Shown here: piece by piece, positions 51,168 to 59,415 of the stretch
Layout of the letters: each line of letters opens with the position of its first letter
How positions within the stretch are numbered: position 1 is the stretch's first letter
Assembly (NCBI GenBank): GCA_035508275.1
Contig: DATJNI010000019.1
Span: 1-64,000, forward strand
Origin: DATJNI01 sp035508275
GTDB lineage: Bacteria; Patescibacteriota; Saccharimonadia; Saccharimonadales; UBA4665
Reading direction: 5' to 3'
Length of the DNA stretch: 64,000 bases
Notes under the pieces: generated by a model
The model's input: only the letters and a program-made list of their open reading frames with translations
Told to the model about the DNA's origin: nothing
The model's database searches: none
Program-made: the position numbers and the translations under genes

Positions 51168-52364
51168 TTAACTCTCGCTATAGCTATAGCTAGTTCCGCT
51201 TAATCCTCTAACAAACTGGCTGCTAAGTCTTCTAATGGCCTTGGGGCCAATGCTGGCATAGTTTAGCTGCGCCAGAACACCCTGAGTTTTAATTAGAGCT
51301 AGAAGTGTGGACATACCAACTATAAGAGACATTATTGTGTCTGGCGTCGAGGCCGACCCACTAACAAGACCGGCAAAGATTGACGATGCGAGAAGAAGAA
51401 TTATTACATGAATGAATAGCACAAATACCGTGCTCAGGTAGGTTTTTGCAGCATTAGAGGCAAAATCCTTGAAACTCGGTAGCAGCCAGAGGAGAATCAA
51501 GATAGGCGCTAGTACTGCCCCGAGGTAAAGAGTTACTAGGCGTCCAACGTAGTAAACAAGAAGTATGAAGGCTAGTACTAGAAATATAATCATTATTAAA
51601 AGACCGGCCAGGCCCGTGCTACCAGAACTGTCTGTTACTTTCTCGAGGACCGTCCAGACGTTTGAATAATCAAAGCCCGCCTTAACTGCGTTTATCATGC
51701 CGTTGCTCAAGGTAATAATTATGTCAATTAAGAAGATGGAGCTATTCAGGCACAAGAAAGTTACTAAAATTTGTGGGAATATGTGTTTAATGTCTAGTTC
51801 GTCTAGCCCTAAGGTGGAGGCACTCATGACATGGAAGCCCAGCAAGCCAACTATTAAGACAAATAGTGAGTCTGCCACTGCGGCAGTGATCAACCAAAGA
51901 CTAAATACGCTAGGATTGTCAGCTACAAGAGGCGTCCCGGATGTAAAGTAATCCAGCGCGGATATGATAGGTCTGGCTATAGACTGAATAAGGTCTTGCA
52001 GCATCCCCGTTATGGCATCGATCAGGACTCCCACGAGCCCAGGCGATGTTGACTGGGGTTTTATGGCGGCTAGATTGGGTAGGTTGCTTGCTGTGCCGGT
52101 TGGTTGAGAGCCGTAAGCATGATTTAGAATTGCGGTTATTGTGGCAGCGCCAATAATTAGGACTATGCCAATAAGACAATCTTTCATTATCTTCTTGGAG
52201 GCTTGGAGCTTTTCTGGATTACCTGAGCTAGTAATGTATTGAAAGCCTGAGTAAATTAAGATCAGGATAAATACTAACCCGGCTATAGCAGATAGTGTCA
52301 GCACTAAAGGGCTTACTACTGAGCTCATTACGTCTTTGGCGCTTGCTATATCTGCGAATAACAT
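51168..52364 (-). CDS. VirB6/TrbL-like channel protein with N-terminal pilin-like domain
   Basis: 398 residues. The first 90 residues resemble the VirB2/TrbC-type pilin of the next gene: two helices around GFQYITSSGNPEKLQASKKI, compared with GLRYITSAGNPMHLDKAKRT in the pilin. Then come a linker and a VirB6-like set of about six helices (WLITAAVADSLFVLIVGLL, IIFLVLAFILLVYYVGRLVT, LYLGAVLAPILILLWLLP), with the aromatic/Gly patterns of the TrbL/VirB6 inner-membrane channel. The last part is a Ser/Arg-rich tail. It follows the pilin gene without a gap. Confidence 0.82.
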   Translation of the reverse strand: MLFADIASAKDVMSSVVSPLVLTLSAIAGLVFILILIYSGFQYITSSGNPEKLQASKKIMKDCLIGIVLIIGAATITAILNHAYGSQPTGTASNLPNLAAIKPQSTSPGLVGVLIDAITGMLQDLIQSIARPIISALDYFTSGTPLVADNPSVFSLWLITAAVADSLFVLIVGLLGFHVMSASTLGLDELDIKHIFPQILVTFLCLNSSIFLIDIIITLSNGMINAVKAGFDYSNVWTVLEKVTDSSGSTGLAGLLIMIIFLVLAFILLVYYVGRLVTLYLGAVLAPILILLWLLPSFKDFASNAAKTYLSTVFVLFIHVIILLLASSIFAGLVSGSASTPDTIMSLIVGMSTLLALIKTQGVLAQLNYASIGPKAIRRLSSQFVRGLSGTSYSYSES

Positions 52365-52700
52365 CTATTGCCCTCCAAATGCGTTATTGGCTAGGCTGGT
52401 TACAATATTGCTTAAAACGAATGCCCCAATCGTTATAGCTAAACCGAGGGCCGAATATAGAATGGTTCGCTTAGCCTTGTCTAGGTGCATGGGGTTCCCG
52501 GCGCTAGTGATGTAGCGAAGTCCGCCAACAATAAAGAAGCCAGTAGCTATTAGCCCAGCAAGTCCTGCAACTGTGGTGATTACGTTCTGGAGAAAGCTTT
52601 CGACCTGTCCAATATTGCCACTGTCGGCCAGGCTGGTTGAATAAAAGTACACTGGGCTTGCGGCTATAAGAACGAGTGCAACTTTCTTAATTCTTTTCAT
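52365..52700 (-). CDS. VirB2/TrbC-like pilin protein
   Basis: About 111 residues from the ATG at 52700, which has GAGAGGG just upstream; an earlier ATG at 52745 is less likely. The basic start plus hydrophobic segment (VALVLIAASPVYFYSTSLA) form a signal peptide. The mature part has two membrane helices (VITTVAGLAGLIATGFFIVG and LYSALGLAITIGAFVLSNIV) around the turn GLRYITSAGNPMHLDKAKR. This is the small two-helix architecture of conjugative pilins. First gene of the T4SS operon, right next to oriC. Confidence 0.85.
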   Translation of the reverse strand: MKRIKKVALVLIAASPVYFYSTSLADSGNIGQVESFLQNVITTVAGLAGLIATGFFIVGGLRYITSAGNPMHLDKAKRTILYSALGLAITIGAFVLSNIVTSLANNAFGGQ

Positions 52701-52727
52701 ATTACCCTCTCTTTTTCCTGGCTTCAG

Positions 52728-52756
52728 TTTTAAACGAGCAAGCATTTTCGGGTCAA
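52728..52756 (-). promoter_or_regulatory. promoter candidate for the T4SS operon
   Basis: TTGACC (52756-52751 on the minus strand) followed after 17 or 18 bases by TTAAAA/TAAAAC (52733-52727). It faces away from oriC, towards the pilin gene at 52700. Confidence 0.4.
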
Positions 52757-53068
52757 ATTTAAATACAAAAATTTAATAATTTTTTAATATTTCCAATTAT
52801 TGAAATTTAAAGCCATAAATCGCTCCCACCGAGTTAAAATCGGCGTGTTTTTGACAATGTTTTATCGCAATATTAAGGCTTTTATCCACTAAGGTTTGCT
52901 ATTTGTCCACAAATATAACAGGGGCGGTTTTTTGCTGTGTATAATCTCTTATCCGTTTGTAAGATTTCTAATAAAGCAATTACGGAAAGTTGGGGACTAA
53001 AATATAAATGTGTGGAAAACTTTGTATAATTTAGTTATAGTACTAAACCAAAGAGAGAGGTAAAAGGA
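52746..53068. other. probable replication origin (oriC)
   Basis: This 320-bp stretch without a gene lies directly before dnaA. A very A/T-rich block at about 52755-52810 (a good unwinding element) is followed by DnaA-box-like 9-mers: TTATCCACT (52882-52890), TTGTCCACA (52903-52911), a weaker TTATCCGTT (52949-52957) and, on the minus strand, TTTTCCACA (53019-53011). The last one lies in the dnaA promoter region, allowing autoregulation. A further TTGTCCACG (54613-54621) lies between dnaA and dnaN. The gene order around it (rpmH-rnpA-yidC-jag on one side, dnaA-dnaN-recF on the other) supports the call. Confidence 0.75.
53025..53030 (+). promoter_or_regulatory. dnaA -10 box
   Basis: Perfect TATAAT, giving a start of transcription near 53037. 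The -35 area has no clear hexamer but holds the inverted DnaA box at 53011-53019. Ribosome site GAGAGG lies 8 bases before the GTG. Confidence 0.5.
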
Positions 53069-54421
53069 GTGCAAGACGAGGTTTGGCAGGCTGCCTTAGG
53101 CGAGATTGAAGTTACGTTATCTAAGGGCAGCTTCCTAACGTGGTTTAAGAACACTAGTCTAGTTAAGGCTGAGGATGGTGTAGTCATAGTGGGAGTGTCT
53201 AACGTCTTTATTAAGCAGCAGCTGGAAAAGAAATATAACAACCTGATTGCCGAAACTCTGAGAAAACAAGGAATAAAAGTGGATCGACTAGACTACAAAA
53301 TGGTTACTATTTCGTCAGTTAAAAGTATGTCAGGTGACGTAATGGCACAACCACCCGTTAAAACAAACGAGCCAGAAAGCCTAGCTTCTAGTGGTCATAG
53401 GGGTTACAGGCAAAGCTTAAACGAGAAATACACCTTTGATAACTTCGTAGTTGGCGCCGGTAGCGAGCTGGCTTTTGCAGCCTGTCAGGCAGTGGCTGGA
53501 CAGCCAGGGACTAAATATAATCCGCTTTATCTATATGGTGGAGTTGGAATTGGCAAGACTCATCTTATCCAGGCGGTTGGTAATGCCCTTCAGGCTAAGA
53601 ACCCTGACGCCAAAGTTCTATATATTGCGACCGAGCAGTTTGTTAGCGAGTTTGTTCAGGCCCTTAGAGGTAGGAACGTGGCAACTTTTGCTAATACTTA
53701 TAGGTCGGCCGATGTGTTAATTGTTGATGATGTTCAGTTTCTGGCTGGTAAGGACAAGATTCAAGAAGAGTTCTTTCACACCTTTAATACCCTGCACCAG
53801 GCGGATAAGCAGATAATTATGAGCTCGGATAAACCGCCGAGAGATATTGCTATGCTTGAGGACAGACTTAAGTCCAGATTTGGTGGTGGGATGAGCATAG
53901 ACATGCAGGCGCCAGATTTTGAGACCCGCTGCGCTATTATTCAGACCAAGGCCGAACAGCACGATACGGATTTAGACGAAGAGGTCGTCGAATACCTAGC
54001 TTCGACTATTCAGACTAACGTTAGGGACCTGGAGGGTGCTCTTAACCAGCTTCTAGCCTGGTGCGACGTTAGAGGAATTGAGCCGACCGTACCTATAGCT
54101 TCTAGCCTGCTGGTCAGCAAGAACAGACCAAAACATTTAAGCGCCAAGCAAATTATTGAGAGAACGGCTAAACACTACCAGATACCCATGGAAGATATAG
54201 TGGGACCACGAAGAGATAAAGACATAGTCGTACCAAGACAGGTTGCCATGTATATACTCCACGAAGAGTTAAGGCTTAGTTATCCGAAAATAGCTAGGGA
54301 GCTGGGCAGAAAAGACCACACTACCGCCATGCATTCTGTGAGAAAGATTTCAGAGGAGTCACAACTTGATGCGGCTCTTAGAAGCGCAATAACCGAGATA
54401 AAGGAGCAGCTGTATAACTAG
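53069..54421 (+). CDS. dnaA: chromosomal replication initiator DnaA
   Basis: 450 residues, GTG start with GAGAGG ahead. All four parts seen: domain I (EVWQAALGEIEVTLSKGSFL), a short linker, AAA+ domain III with GGVGIGKTHLIQAVGNAL (Walker A), VLIVDDVQFLAGKDKIQEEF (Walker B), LKSRFGGGM (sensor area), and domain IV with the DnaA-box-binding signature GRKDHTTAMHSVRKI. It opens the origin. It stands next to the oriC candidate and two genes before recF. Confidence 0.97.
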   Translation: MQDEVWQAALGEIEVTLSKGSFLTWFKNTSLVKAEDGVVIVGVSNVFIKQQLEKKYNNLIAETLRKQGIKVDRLDYKMVTISSVKSMSGDVMAQPPVKTNEPESLASSGHRGYRQSLNEKYTFDNFVVGAGSELAFAACQAVAGQPGTKYNPLYLYGGVGIGKTHLIQAVGNALQAKNPDAKVLYIATEQFVSEFVQALRGRNVATFANTYRSADVLIVDDVQFLAGKDKIQEEFFHTFNTLHQADKQIIMSSDKPPRDIAMLEDRLKSRFGGGMSIDMQAPDFETRCAIIQTKAEQHDTDLDEEVVEYLASTIQTNVRDLEGALNQLLAWCDVRGIEPTVPIASSLLVSKNRPKHLSAKQIIERTAKHYQIPMEDIVGPRRDKDIVVPRQVAMYILHEELRLSYPKIARELGRKDHTTAMHSVRKISEESQLDAALRSAITEIKEQLYN

Positions 54422-54441
54422 CGGCAAACGGAGGAATATTA

Positions 54442-54696
54442 GTGAATAAACTATGGAAAAGCTGGTTACAAACACGGGGGTTGGGCACGGGCCCAATTTT
54501 TATTTTCTCGGGCGTGTTTAAAACTTACCTAGTTTTGCTACCTATAGTTCGCAGCTTTTCCTACCCTTCTTCCACAAACATTAAAAAAATATTAACTTCG
54601 CTAAAAATGATTTTGTCCACGCTTTACACATATATAACTATTACTACTACATGTTATTTAAATAAATTTGTTGTTATTGGAGGACAAACCACATGA
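54442..54696 (+). CDS. possible small ORF between dnaA and dnaN
   Basis: 84 residues from a GTG at 54442 with a strong GGAGG 7 bases ahead, ending in ATGA overlap with dnaN. The composition is mixed hydrophobic and Thr/Ser-rich (YTYITITTTCYLNKF). No family is recognised. Against it: the same interval carries a DnaA-box-like site and dnaN has its own GGAGG, so the region may be simply a regulatory spacer of 271 bp in which the reading frame is open by chance. Confidence 0.25.
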   Translation: MNKLWKSWLQTRGLGTGPIFIFSGVFKTYLVLLPIVRSFSYPSSTNIKKILTSLKMILSTLYTYITITTTCYLNKFVVIGGQTT

Positions 54697-55784
54697 AACT
54701 ACAAGTAACCCAGGAGAACCTAAACAAAGCTCTAAATTCGGTGGCTAAAGTAGCGAGTAGCCGAGGGACGCTGCCGATTCTGGCCAACGTCTTGGTTAAA
54801 ACCTCGAAGAACCGCCTAAGTATTTCGGCAACCAACCTAGACATAGCCATAACCCACTATATAGGCGCCAAAGTTAGCGAAGAGGGCTCGATCACTGTGC
54901 CGGCCAGGCTTATGCAAGACTTCGTCAGTAGTTTGCCAGAAGGAATTATTGAGCTGTCTCTTGAAGAAACTAAGCTCCACGTCAGCACCGACCAATACAA
55001 GTCTGTTGTAAACGGGATAATAGCTGACGACTTCCCTGTTATGCCGGCGCTTAAGGACGGCAAAGAATGGACGGTTGATGGAAAAGCCTTCAAAAAAGCC
55101 CTTCAACAAATTGTTTTTGCAGCTTCCAGTGACGAGACCAGACCGGTTCTGACCGGGGTTTTGCTAAGCGCTAAAGACGGTCAGCTGTATTTGGCAGCTA
55201 CAGATAGTTACAGATTGGCGGAAAAGAAAGTCGGACCGATCAAGAGCGAGTTTGAGCTACTAATCCCCTCCTCTTCCATGCAAGACCTTTTAAGGGTGCT
55301 TGGAGACGACGTAACGACCATCAAGGCTAGGTTTGATGAGCAGCAAGTATTGTTTACTCTAGGCGACATTGAGCTAGTAACCAGACAAATTGACGGCAAG
55401 TACCCAGACTACCAAAAGCTCATTCCAGAGAAATTTGAAAACAGCGCAGTAGTTAAAAAGGCTGATCTAACAAATGTCACAAAAGTCTCTAGTTTGTTTG
55501 CCAGGGAAAGCGCTGGCAGCGTAACCATTGAGCTAAGCGAAGAAAAGAAAGAGCTGAGTATTAGATCTGTAGCTTCTCAGCTAGGCGAGAACACCTCAAC
55601 CGCCAAGGGTAAGATTAAAGGAAGCGCCAGCATTACACTTAATTCGCGCTACCTGCTTGATGCGCTGGGCGTAATTGGCGGCGATGAGATTGAATTTGGC
55701 TTTAACGGCAGGCTTGAACCAACCATGCTATCGGAAACCAAGGACAAGTCTTATAGGCACGTCATTATGCCGCTAAAAAGCTAA
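54693..55784 (+). CDS. dnaN: DNA polymerase III beta subunit (sliding clamp)
   Basis: 363 residues. The three clamp domains are recognisable: KLQVTQENLNKALNSVAKVA at the start, ANVLVKTSKNRLSISATNLD, AASSDETRPVLTGVLLSAKD (domain II start), TDSYRLAEKKV and the C-terminal SYRHVIMPLKS, the standard end (..MPxR/K). It holds the polymerase on DNA. GGAGG lies 10 bases before the ATG. Order dnaA-dnaN-recF is conserved. Confidence 0.96.
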   Translation: MKLQVTQENLNKALNSVAKVASSRGTLPILANVLVKTSKNRLSISATNLDIAITHYIGAKVSEEGSITVPARLMQDFVSSLPEGIIELSLEETKLHVSTDQYKSVVNGIIADDFPVMPALKDGKEWTVDGKAFKKALQQIVFAASSDETRPVLTGVLLSAKDGQLYLAATDSYRLAEKKVGPIKSEFELLIPSSSMQDLLRVLGDDVTTIKARFDEQQVLFTLGDIELVTRQIDGKYPDYQKLIPEKFENSAVVKKADLTNVTKVSSLFARESAGSVTIELSEEKKELSIRSVASQLGENTSTAKGKIKGSASITLNSRYLLDALGVIGGDEIEFGFNGRLEPTMLSETKDKSYRHVIMPLKS

Positions 55785-55800
55785 GCGCTAGAATTAGATA

Positions 55801-56841
55801 ATGATTAAAAGCCTAAAACTAGTTAATTTTAGGTCTTACGAAAATGCTGAATTTGCGTTTAAGCCAGGTATTAATTTAATAGTTGGCCCAAACGGTAGCG
55901 GTAAAACTAACCTACTTGAGGCCATACTGGTAATTTGCCAGGGTAAAAGTTATAGAGCTAAAGACCAGGACCTTATTAGTTTTAATAAGAGCTGGGCTAG
56001 CCTACAGTCGCTTGACGATAAAAACAGCAAAAGAGCAATCAAAATAGAGAGAGAAAAGTCACCACACAAGACCTTTAGGCTAAACGGCAAGGAGTATGCT
56101 CGGCTAAGCAGCAAGAATATATCGCCGGTTGTTTTGTTTGAGCCGGAACAAATGCACATGCTGTCTGGAGGTCCTGATAGGCGGCGGGAATATTTTGATG
56201 ATTTAATTTCTGAGATTGAGGCGGGTTATTCTACGAAACTGAGACAATACAAAAGGGCCTTGGCGCAAAGAAATCATCTACTTAAAACTGTTAGCAGCGT
56301 CAGCAAAGAGAAATTTTTTGTTTGGAACGTCAGGCTTAGCCAGCTGTCAGGGCAAATCGTTAAAAGCCGAAACAAATTAATAGAGAGCATAAAAGACGAG
56401 GTTAATGCAAAGTACAAAGACATATCTGGTAGCAAGGACATTGTGACGCTTAAGTATCAAAATGAGTGGCCTGAGGAGACTTACGAAACAAGCTTTTTAA
56501 AGTACCTAGAGGACAGTTTAAGCGAAGACCACCAAAAAGGTTTTACTTCTGCTGGACCGCACCGAGAAGACTTTGTGTTTAGTATTAACCACGTTCATCA
56601 CCAAAAGACAGCGTCTAGGGGTGAAAATAGAACAATAGTGCTTGCCCTTAAGCTATGTGAAGTTGGTCTGATGCAAAAGAAATATGAACGCCAACCAATA
56701 GTGCTGCTAGATGATGTGTTTAGTGAAATGGACCAAACCCGGCAAAAGAACCTGATCGACTGTTTAGCGGATTGTCAGGTAATAATAACCCTAACTAACA
56801 CTATTAAAGGGCGTAAGCCTCTCATTAATCTTCACCGTTAG
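55801..56841 (+). CDS. recF: DNA replication and repair protein RecF
   Basis: 346 residues. Walker A GPNGSGKTNLLEAI at 29-36, preceded by the RecF start SLKLVNFRSYENAEFAFKPG. SGGPDRRREYFDDLISEIEA (family motif), TSAGPHREDFVF, ASRGENRTIVLALKLCEVGL (signature) and Walker B IVLLDDVFSEMDQTRQ. It loads RecA at gaps. It begins 16 bp after dnaN and its end overlaps the convergent Ig-like gene by 17 bases. Confidence 0.95.
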   Translation: MIKSLKLVNFRSYENAEFAFKPGINLIVGPNGSGKTNLLEAILVICQGKSYRAKDQDLISFNKSWASLQSLDDKNSKRAIKIEREKSPHKTFRLNGKEYARLSSKNISPVVLFEPEQMHMLSGGPDRRREYFDDLISEIEAGYSTKLRQYKRALAQRNHLLKTVSSVSKEKFFVWNVRLSQLSGQIVKSRNKLIESIKDEVNAKYKDISGSKDIVTLKYQNEWPEETYETSFLKYLEDSLSEDHQKGFTSAGPHREDFVFSINHVHHQKTASRGENRTIVLALKLCEVGLMQKKYERQPIVLLDDVFSEMDQTRQKNLIDCLADCQVIITLTNTIKGRKPLINLHR

Positions 56842-57607
56842 CAACGCTATAGGAATTAAACACCTGGGCATTGGTGGATGGATTGTATAAATATAGTTGG
56901 GCGTCTACGCCTAGCTGAGTATAGTTAACGCTCGCATTATAGTCGGTACCGTCGACGCTCACCGAGAAGGTTATTGTGCCTTGGGTACTACTGGTGTCGG
57001 CGCTATGAGGAGCAGCTGCCACGCTGGGGGTGGATATTGTTACGACCTTTGCATCCTCTTTAAAGTTAAAGAAGGCTTGCTCTAAAGTATCCACCTGGGT
57101 ATCGGTGAGACCGTAATTAGTCAGGTAATCGAAGTTGTTATACGTTATGTTAGCCTTACTGTCTGGTTTCTTGGCTTGAGTTTCGAGTAGTGCTCGTTGT
57201 TGATCGGGAGATAAGTTTTGAAAGGCAATATTTTTTGGAGTGAAACTTATTGTTTGGTTTTTAAGCACATTGCCTTTCGTGTCCTGCACCCTAACAACTT
57301 TTACATAATATGGATAGCCGGCGGTAAGAGGGACTTTCAAGTCTACAAAAAGATCACTGCCACTAACTTTATATGAGCTAATAATTGAATAGCTTGAACT
57401 AAGAACTAGCCCTTTGCTGCTTAGTGTTCTATTAAAACTAATCTTCATAAAAGGAGAAATACTAGCAAAGTTACTGGTATCAGGCTCAACACCAGATATA
57501 CGGAAACCTATATTTTTAAAGACGCTAAACCCAATAACTGCTAAGACAATAACTACAAGCACCAAGACTGTTCTTTTAAGCCATTTGCCTTGATTGAATT
57601 CTTGCAA
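56825..57607 (-). CDS. membrane-anchored Ig-like (SbsA/Big-type) protein
   Basis: 260 residues from a TTG start that has AGGAGG 6 bases upstream. One N-terminal membrane helix (LVLVVIVLAVIGFSVFKNIG) precedes an Ig-like domain of the SbsA type (GVEPDTSNFASISPFMKISF ... YYVKVVRVQDTKGNVLKNQT), a helical part, and a further beta region (TITFSVSVDGTDYNASVNYT). Surface-exposed. It is the last gene of the second T4SS-like module, 9 bp after the wall hydrolase gene, so it probably belongs to that machine. Confidence 0.72.
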   Translation of the reverse strand: MQEFNQGKWLKRTVLVLVVIVLAVIGFSVFKNIGFRISGVEPDTSNFASISPFMKISFNRTLSSKGLVLSSSYSIISSYKVSGSDLFVDLKVPLTAGYPYYVKVVRVQDTKGNVLKNQTISFTPKNIAFQNLSPDQQRALLETQAKKPDSKANITYNNFDYLTNYGLTDTQVDTLEQAFFNFKEDAKVVTISTPSVAAAPHSADTSSTQGTITFSVSVDGTDYNASVNYTQLGVDAQLYLYNPSTNAQVFNSYSVANGED

Positions 57608-57615
57608 AATTCCTC

Positions 57616-59415
57616 CTAATCCGGCGTTACGTACCCAGTTATGCCATCTACGCCGCTGAATCCGTTATCCGTATATTCACTAACTTTCGAACCATCCGGA
57701 TAGCCGGCACTATCGGCATTCTGGTCACCGCCAACTAGTGTCATAGTGTTGCCACTAACCGACACCACAATGTTAACATGAGCCTCACCACTCAAGTGCA
57801 CAACTATGTCGCCGGGTTTAGGGGTATAGCTGCCGGCTGGATGCCAGTGGAAATTGGCATTCTGTTCGCCAATAGCTTGAACACTTTGTACTCCAGGAAC
57901 TAGCCAATTAGGATCTGACTGCAGCGGATATCCTGCTTGGTCATACACCCAACTCACAAAATCCGCACACCAATACTCGTCTAAGTTAGTCGTGTATTTG
58001 GAAAAGCTGCTCGAGTCGTTGGCCCTAAAACCTGGCTTCATGGAGCCATTATTCCAAAGAGAAAGCTCTTCCTGGGCAATGCAAACCACTTCCTGCCTGA
58101 CTTGGCTCAAGTCGCTGGTAGTGCTTGGCGAGGAGCCGTTGCACTGCACAATACCGGTACAAGACGATGCTGTCCCGCCGGTACCCGAATCGCTACCACC
58201 GTACTGTTGCAGGATTTGGTTGGCATAATCTATCCGATTCTGTAGTTGAGGATCGCCAGGGTTTTCGTAGTCGTTACTAAAGACGGTCGCTGCTGCTGCA
58301 GCTGTCGTGGTTGCTTTTAAGTCTGTTAAGGCCTGACTTTCATCCGCACCCGCTCCAGGTCCATTGGTAAGCTCCAGCCAGACATAGTCTAGTTGCAAAC
58401 CAAGACTAGTTACAGGCTGATTCTCCTTCTGTGCATAGGCTTGCAATGCCGCTAGTCTACTCCCATTCCACTGCGCTAGATATCCTCCTGGATCATTAGG
58501 ATTCCAACCAGACTCTTGTCCAAAGTTACCATCGATGCCTGCCGATTGAGCTGGGCTTAAGCCCTTACCAATAAAGTAATTGAATATTTTCTCCTGATTA
58601 TCGTTACCAACTAACGTGGTCGATGCCGTAGTGCAAGAACAGTTATTATTTGAAACAGCAGCCGGACTGGCATCAGAGGTACCAGTGTAATTTACCATTG
58701 TTTGTACCCAGCCCTGCACGTTAGAAATGTACTGTGTGGTCATGTTTTGTGAGGATGGGGCATATTCGTTAATTATGGTAAATAAGTTATTGTTGTCTAT
58801 TGCTGAACCATACTGATCTCTTAGATACGAGGCTATATCTCCCCCACCAACAGCATTAATATTTTCTGGTGCTGTGTAGTCCACACTAGCCTTAACAGAA
58901 GTCCATTTATACCAAGTGCCACCACTTCCCTGAAAGTGCGGCTGGCTATTGGTTGCTGTTCTCCCAAATGAGTTACTGCCTTGAGAGACGTTATATACAC
59001 TAGGATCACCAAGATTTGATTCTTCTTTAGCGATAGACACAATTAGAAAGGGATTTACATCAGCGTTCTGAGCACTTGCGACAATAATAGAGCCTAGGTT
59101 ATTGAGTTCCCCGCTAGGATTCTGTTCGTGGATAAAACGATCAATGGCATTTGCCATGCTTATAGGGTCAAGGTTGGGGAAGCTTGCACCGTCTGGATCC
59201 GCAGAGGTTTGCTGATCAACCGAGCCTTGACTACCACCACACGATGTTGCTACCCAGTTGGGATACTCCCCTAGAGCTTGGAGTTCACTTTGAGGCAAGG
59301 GATCGGCAGTAGCTGGAAAGTAACTAGATATCCCCAGGAATAGGCAAAGTACCACTAAAAGAAAGCTGCTGTAGCGAAAAGGGCTTAATTTCTTTAAGCG
59401 TGGTGTGGTTAACAT
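57616..59415 (-). CDS. secreted multi-domain peptidoglycan hydrolase (lysozyme-like, phage-tail lysozyme-like, CHAP)
   Basis: 599 residues. Signal peptide (YSSFLLVVLCLFLGISSYFPATA). Residues about 80-230: lysozyme/transglycosylase-like (SIIVASAQNADVNPFLIVSI, AKEESNLGDPSVYNV). About 270-410: phage-tail-lysozyme-like (IFNYFIGKGLSPAQSAGIDG, NFGQESGWNP). About 440-599: CHAP with EYWCADFVSWVYDQAGYPL (Cys near 482) and EAHVNIVVSVSGNTMTLVGG (His near 547). Three wall-cutting units in one exported protein are unusual. AGGAGG precedes the ATG, which overlaps the previous gene by 7 bases. A VirB1-like role or an attack on host wall is plausible. Confidence 0.82.
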   Translation of the reverse strand: MLTTPRLKKLSPFRYSSFLLVVLCLFLGISSYFPATADPLPQSELQALGEYPNWVATSCGGSQGSVDQQTSADPDGASFPNLDPISMANAIDRFIHEQNPSGELNNLGSIIVASAQNADVNPFLIVSIAKEESNLGDPSVYNVSQGSNSFGRTATNSQPHFQGSGGTWYKWTSVKASVDYTAPENINAVGGGDIASYLRDQYGSAIDNNNLFTIINEYAPSSQNMTTQYISNVQGWVQTMVNYTGTSDASPAAVSNNNCSCTTASTTLVGNDNQEKIFNYFIGKGLSPAQSAGIDGNFGQESGWNPNDPGGYLAQWNGSRLAALQAYAQKENQPVTSLGLQLDYVWLELTNGPGAGADESQALTDLKATTTAAAAATVFSNDYENPGDPQLQNRIDYANQILQQYGGSDSGTGGTASSCTGIVQCNGSSPSTTSDLSQVRQEVVCIAQEELSLWNNGSMKPGFRANDSSSFSKYTTNLDEYWCADFVSWVYDQAGYPLQSDPNWLVPGVQSVQAIGEQNANFHWHPAGSYTPKPGDIVVHLSGEAHVNIVVSVSGNTMTLVGGDQNADSAGYPDGSKVSEYTDNGFSGVDGITGYVTPD

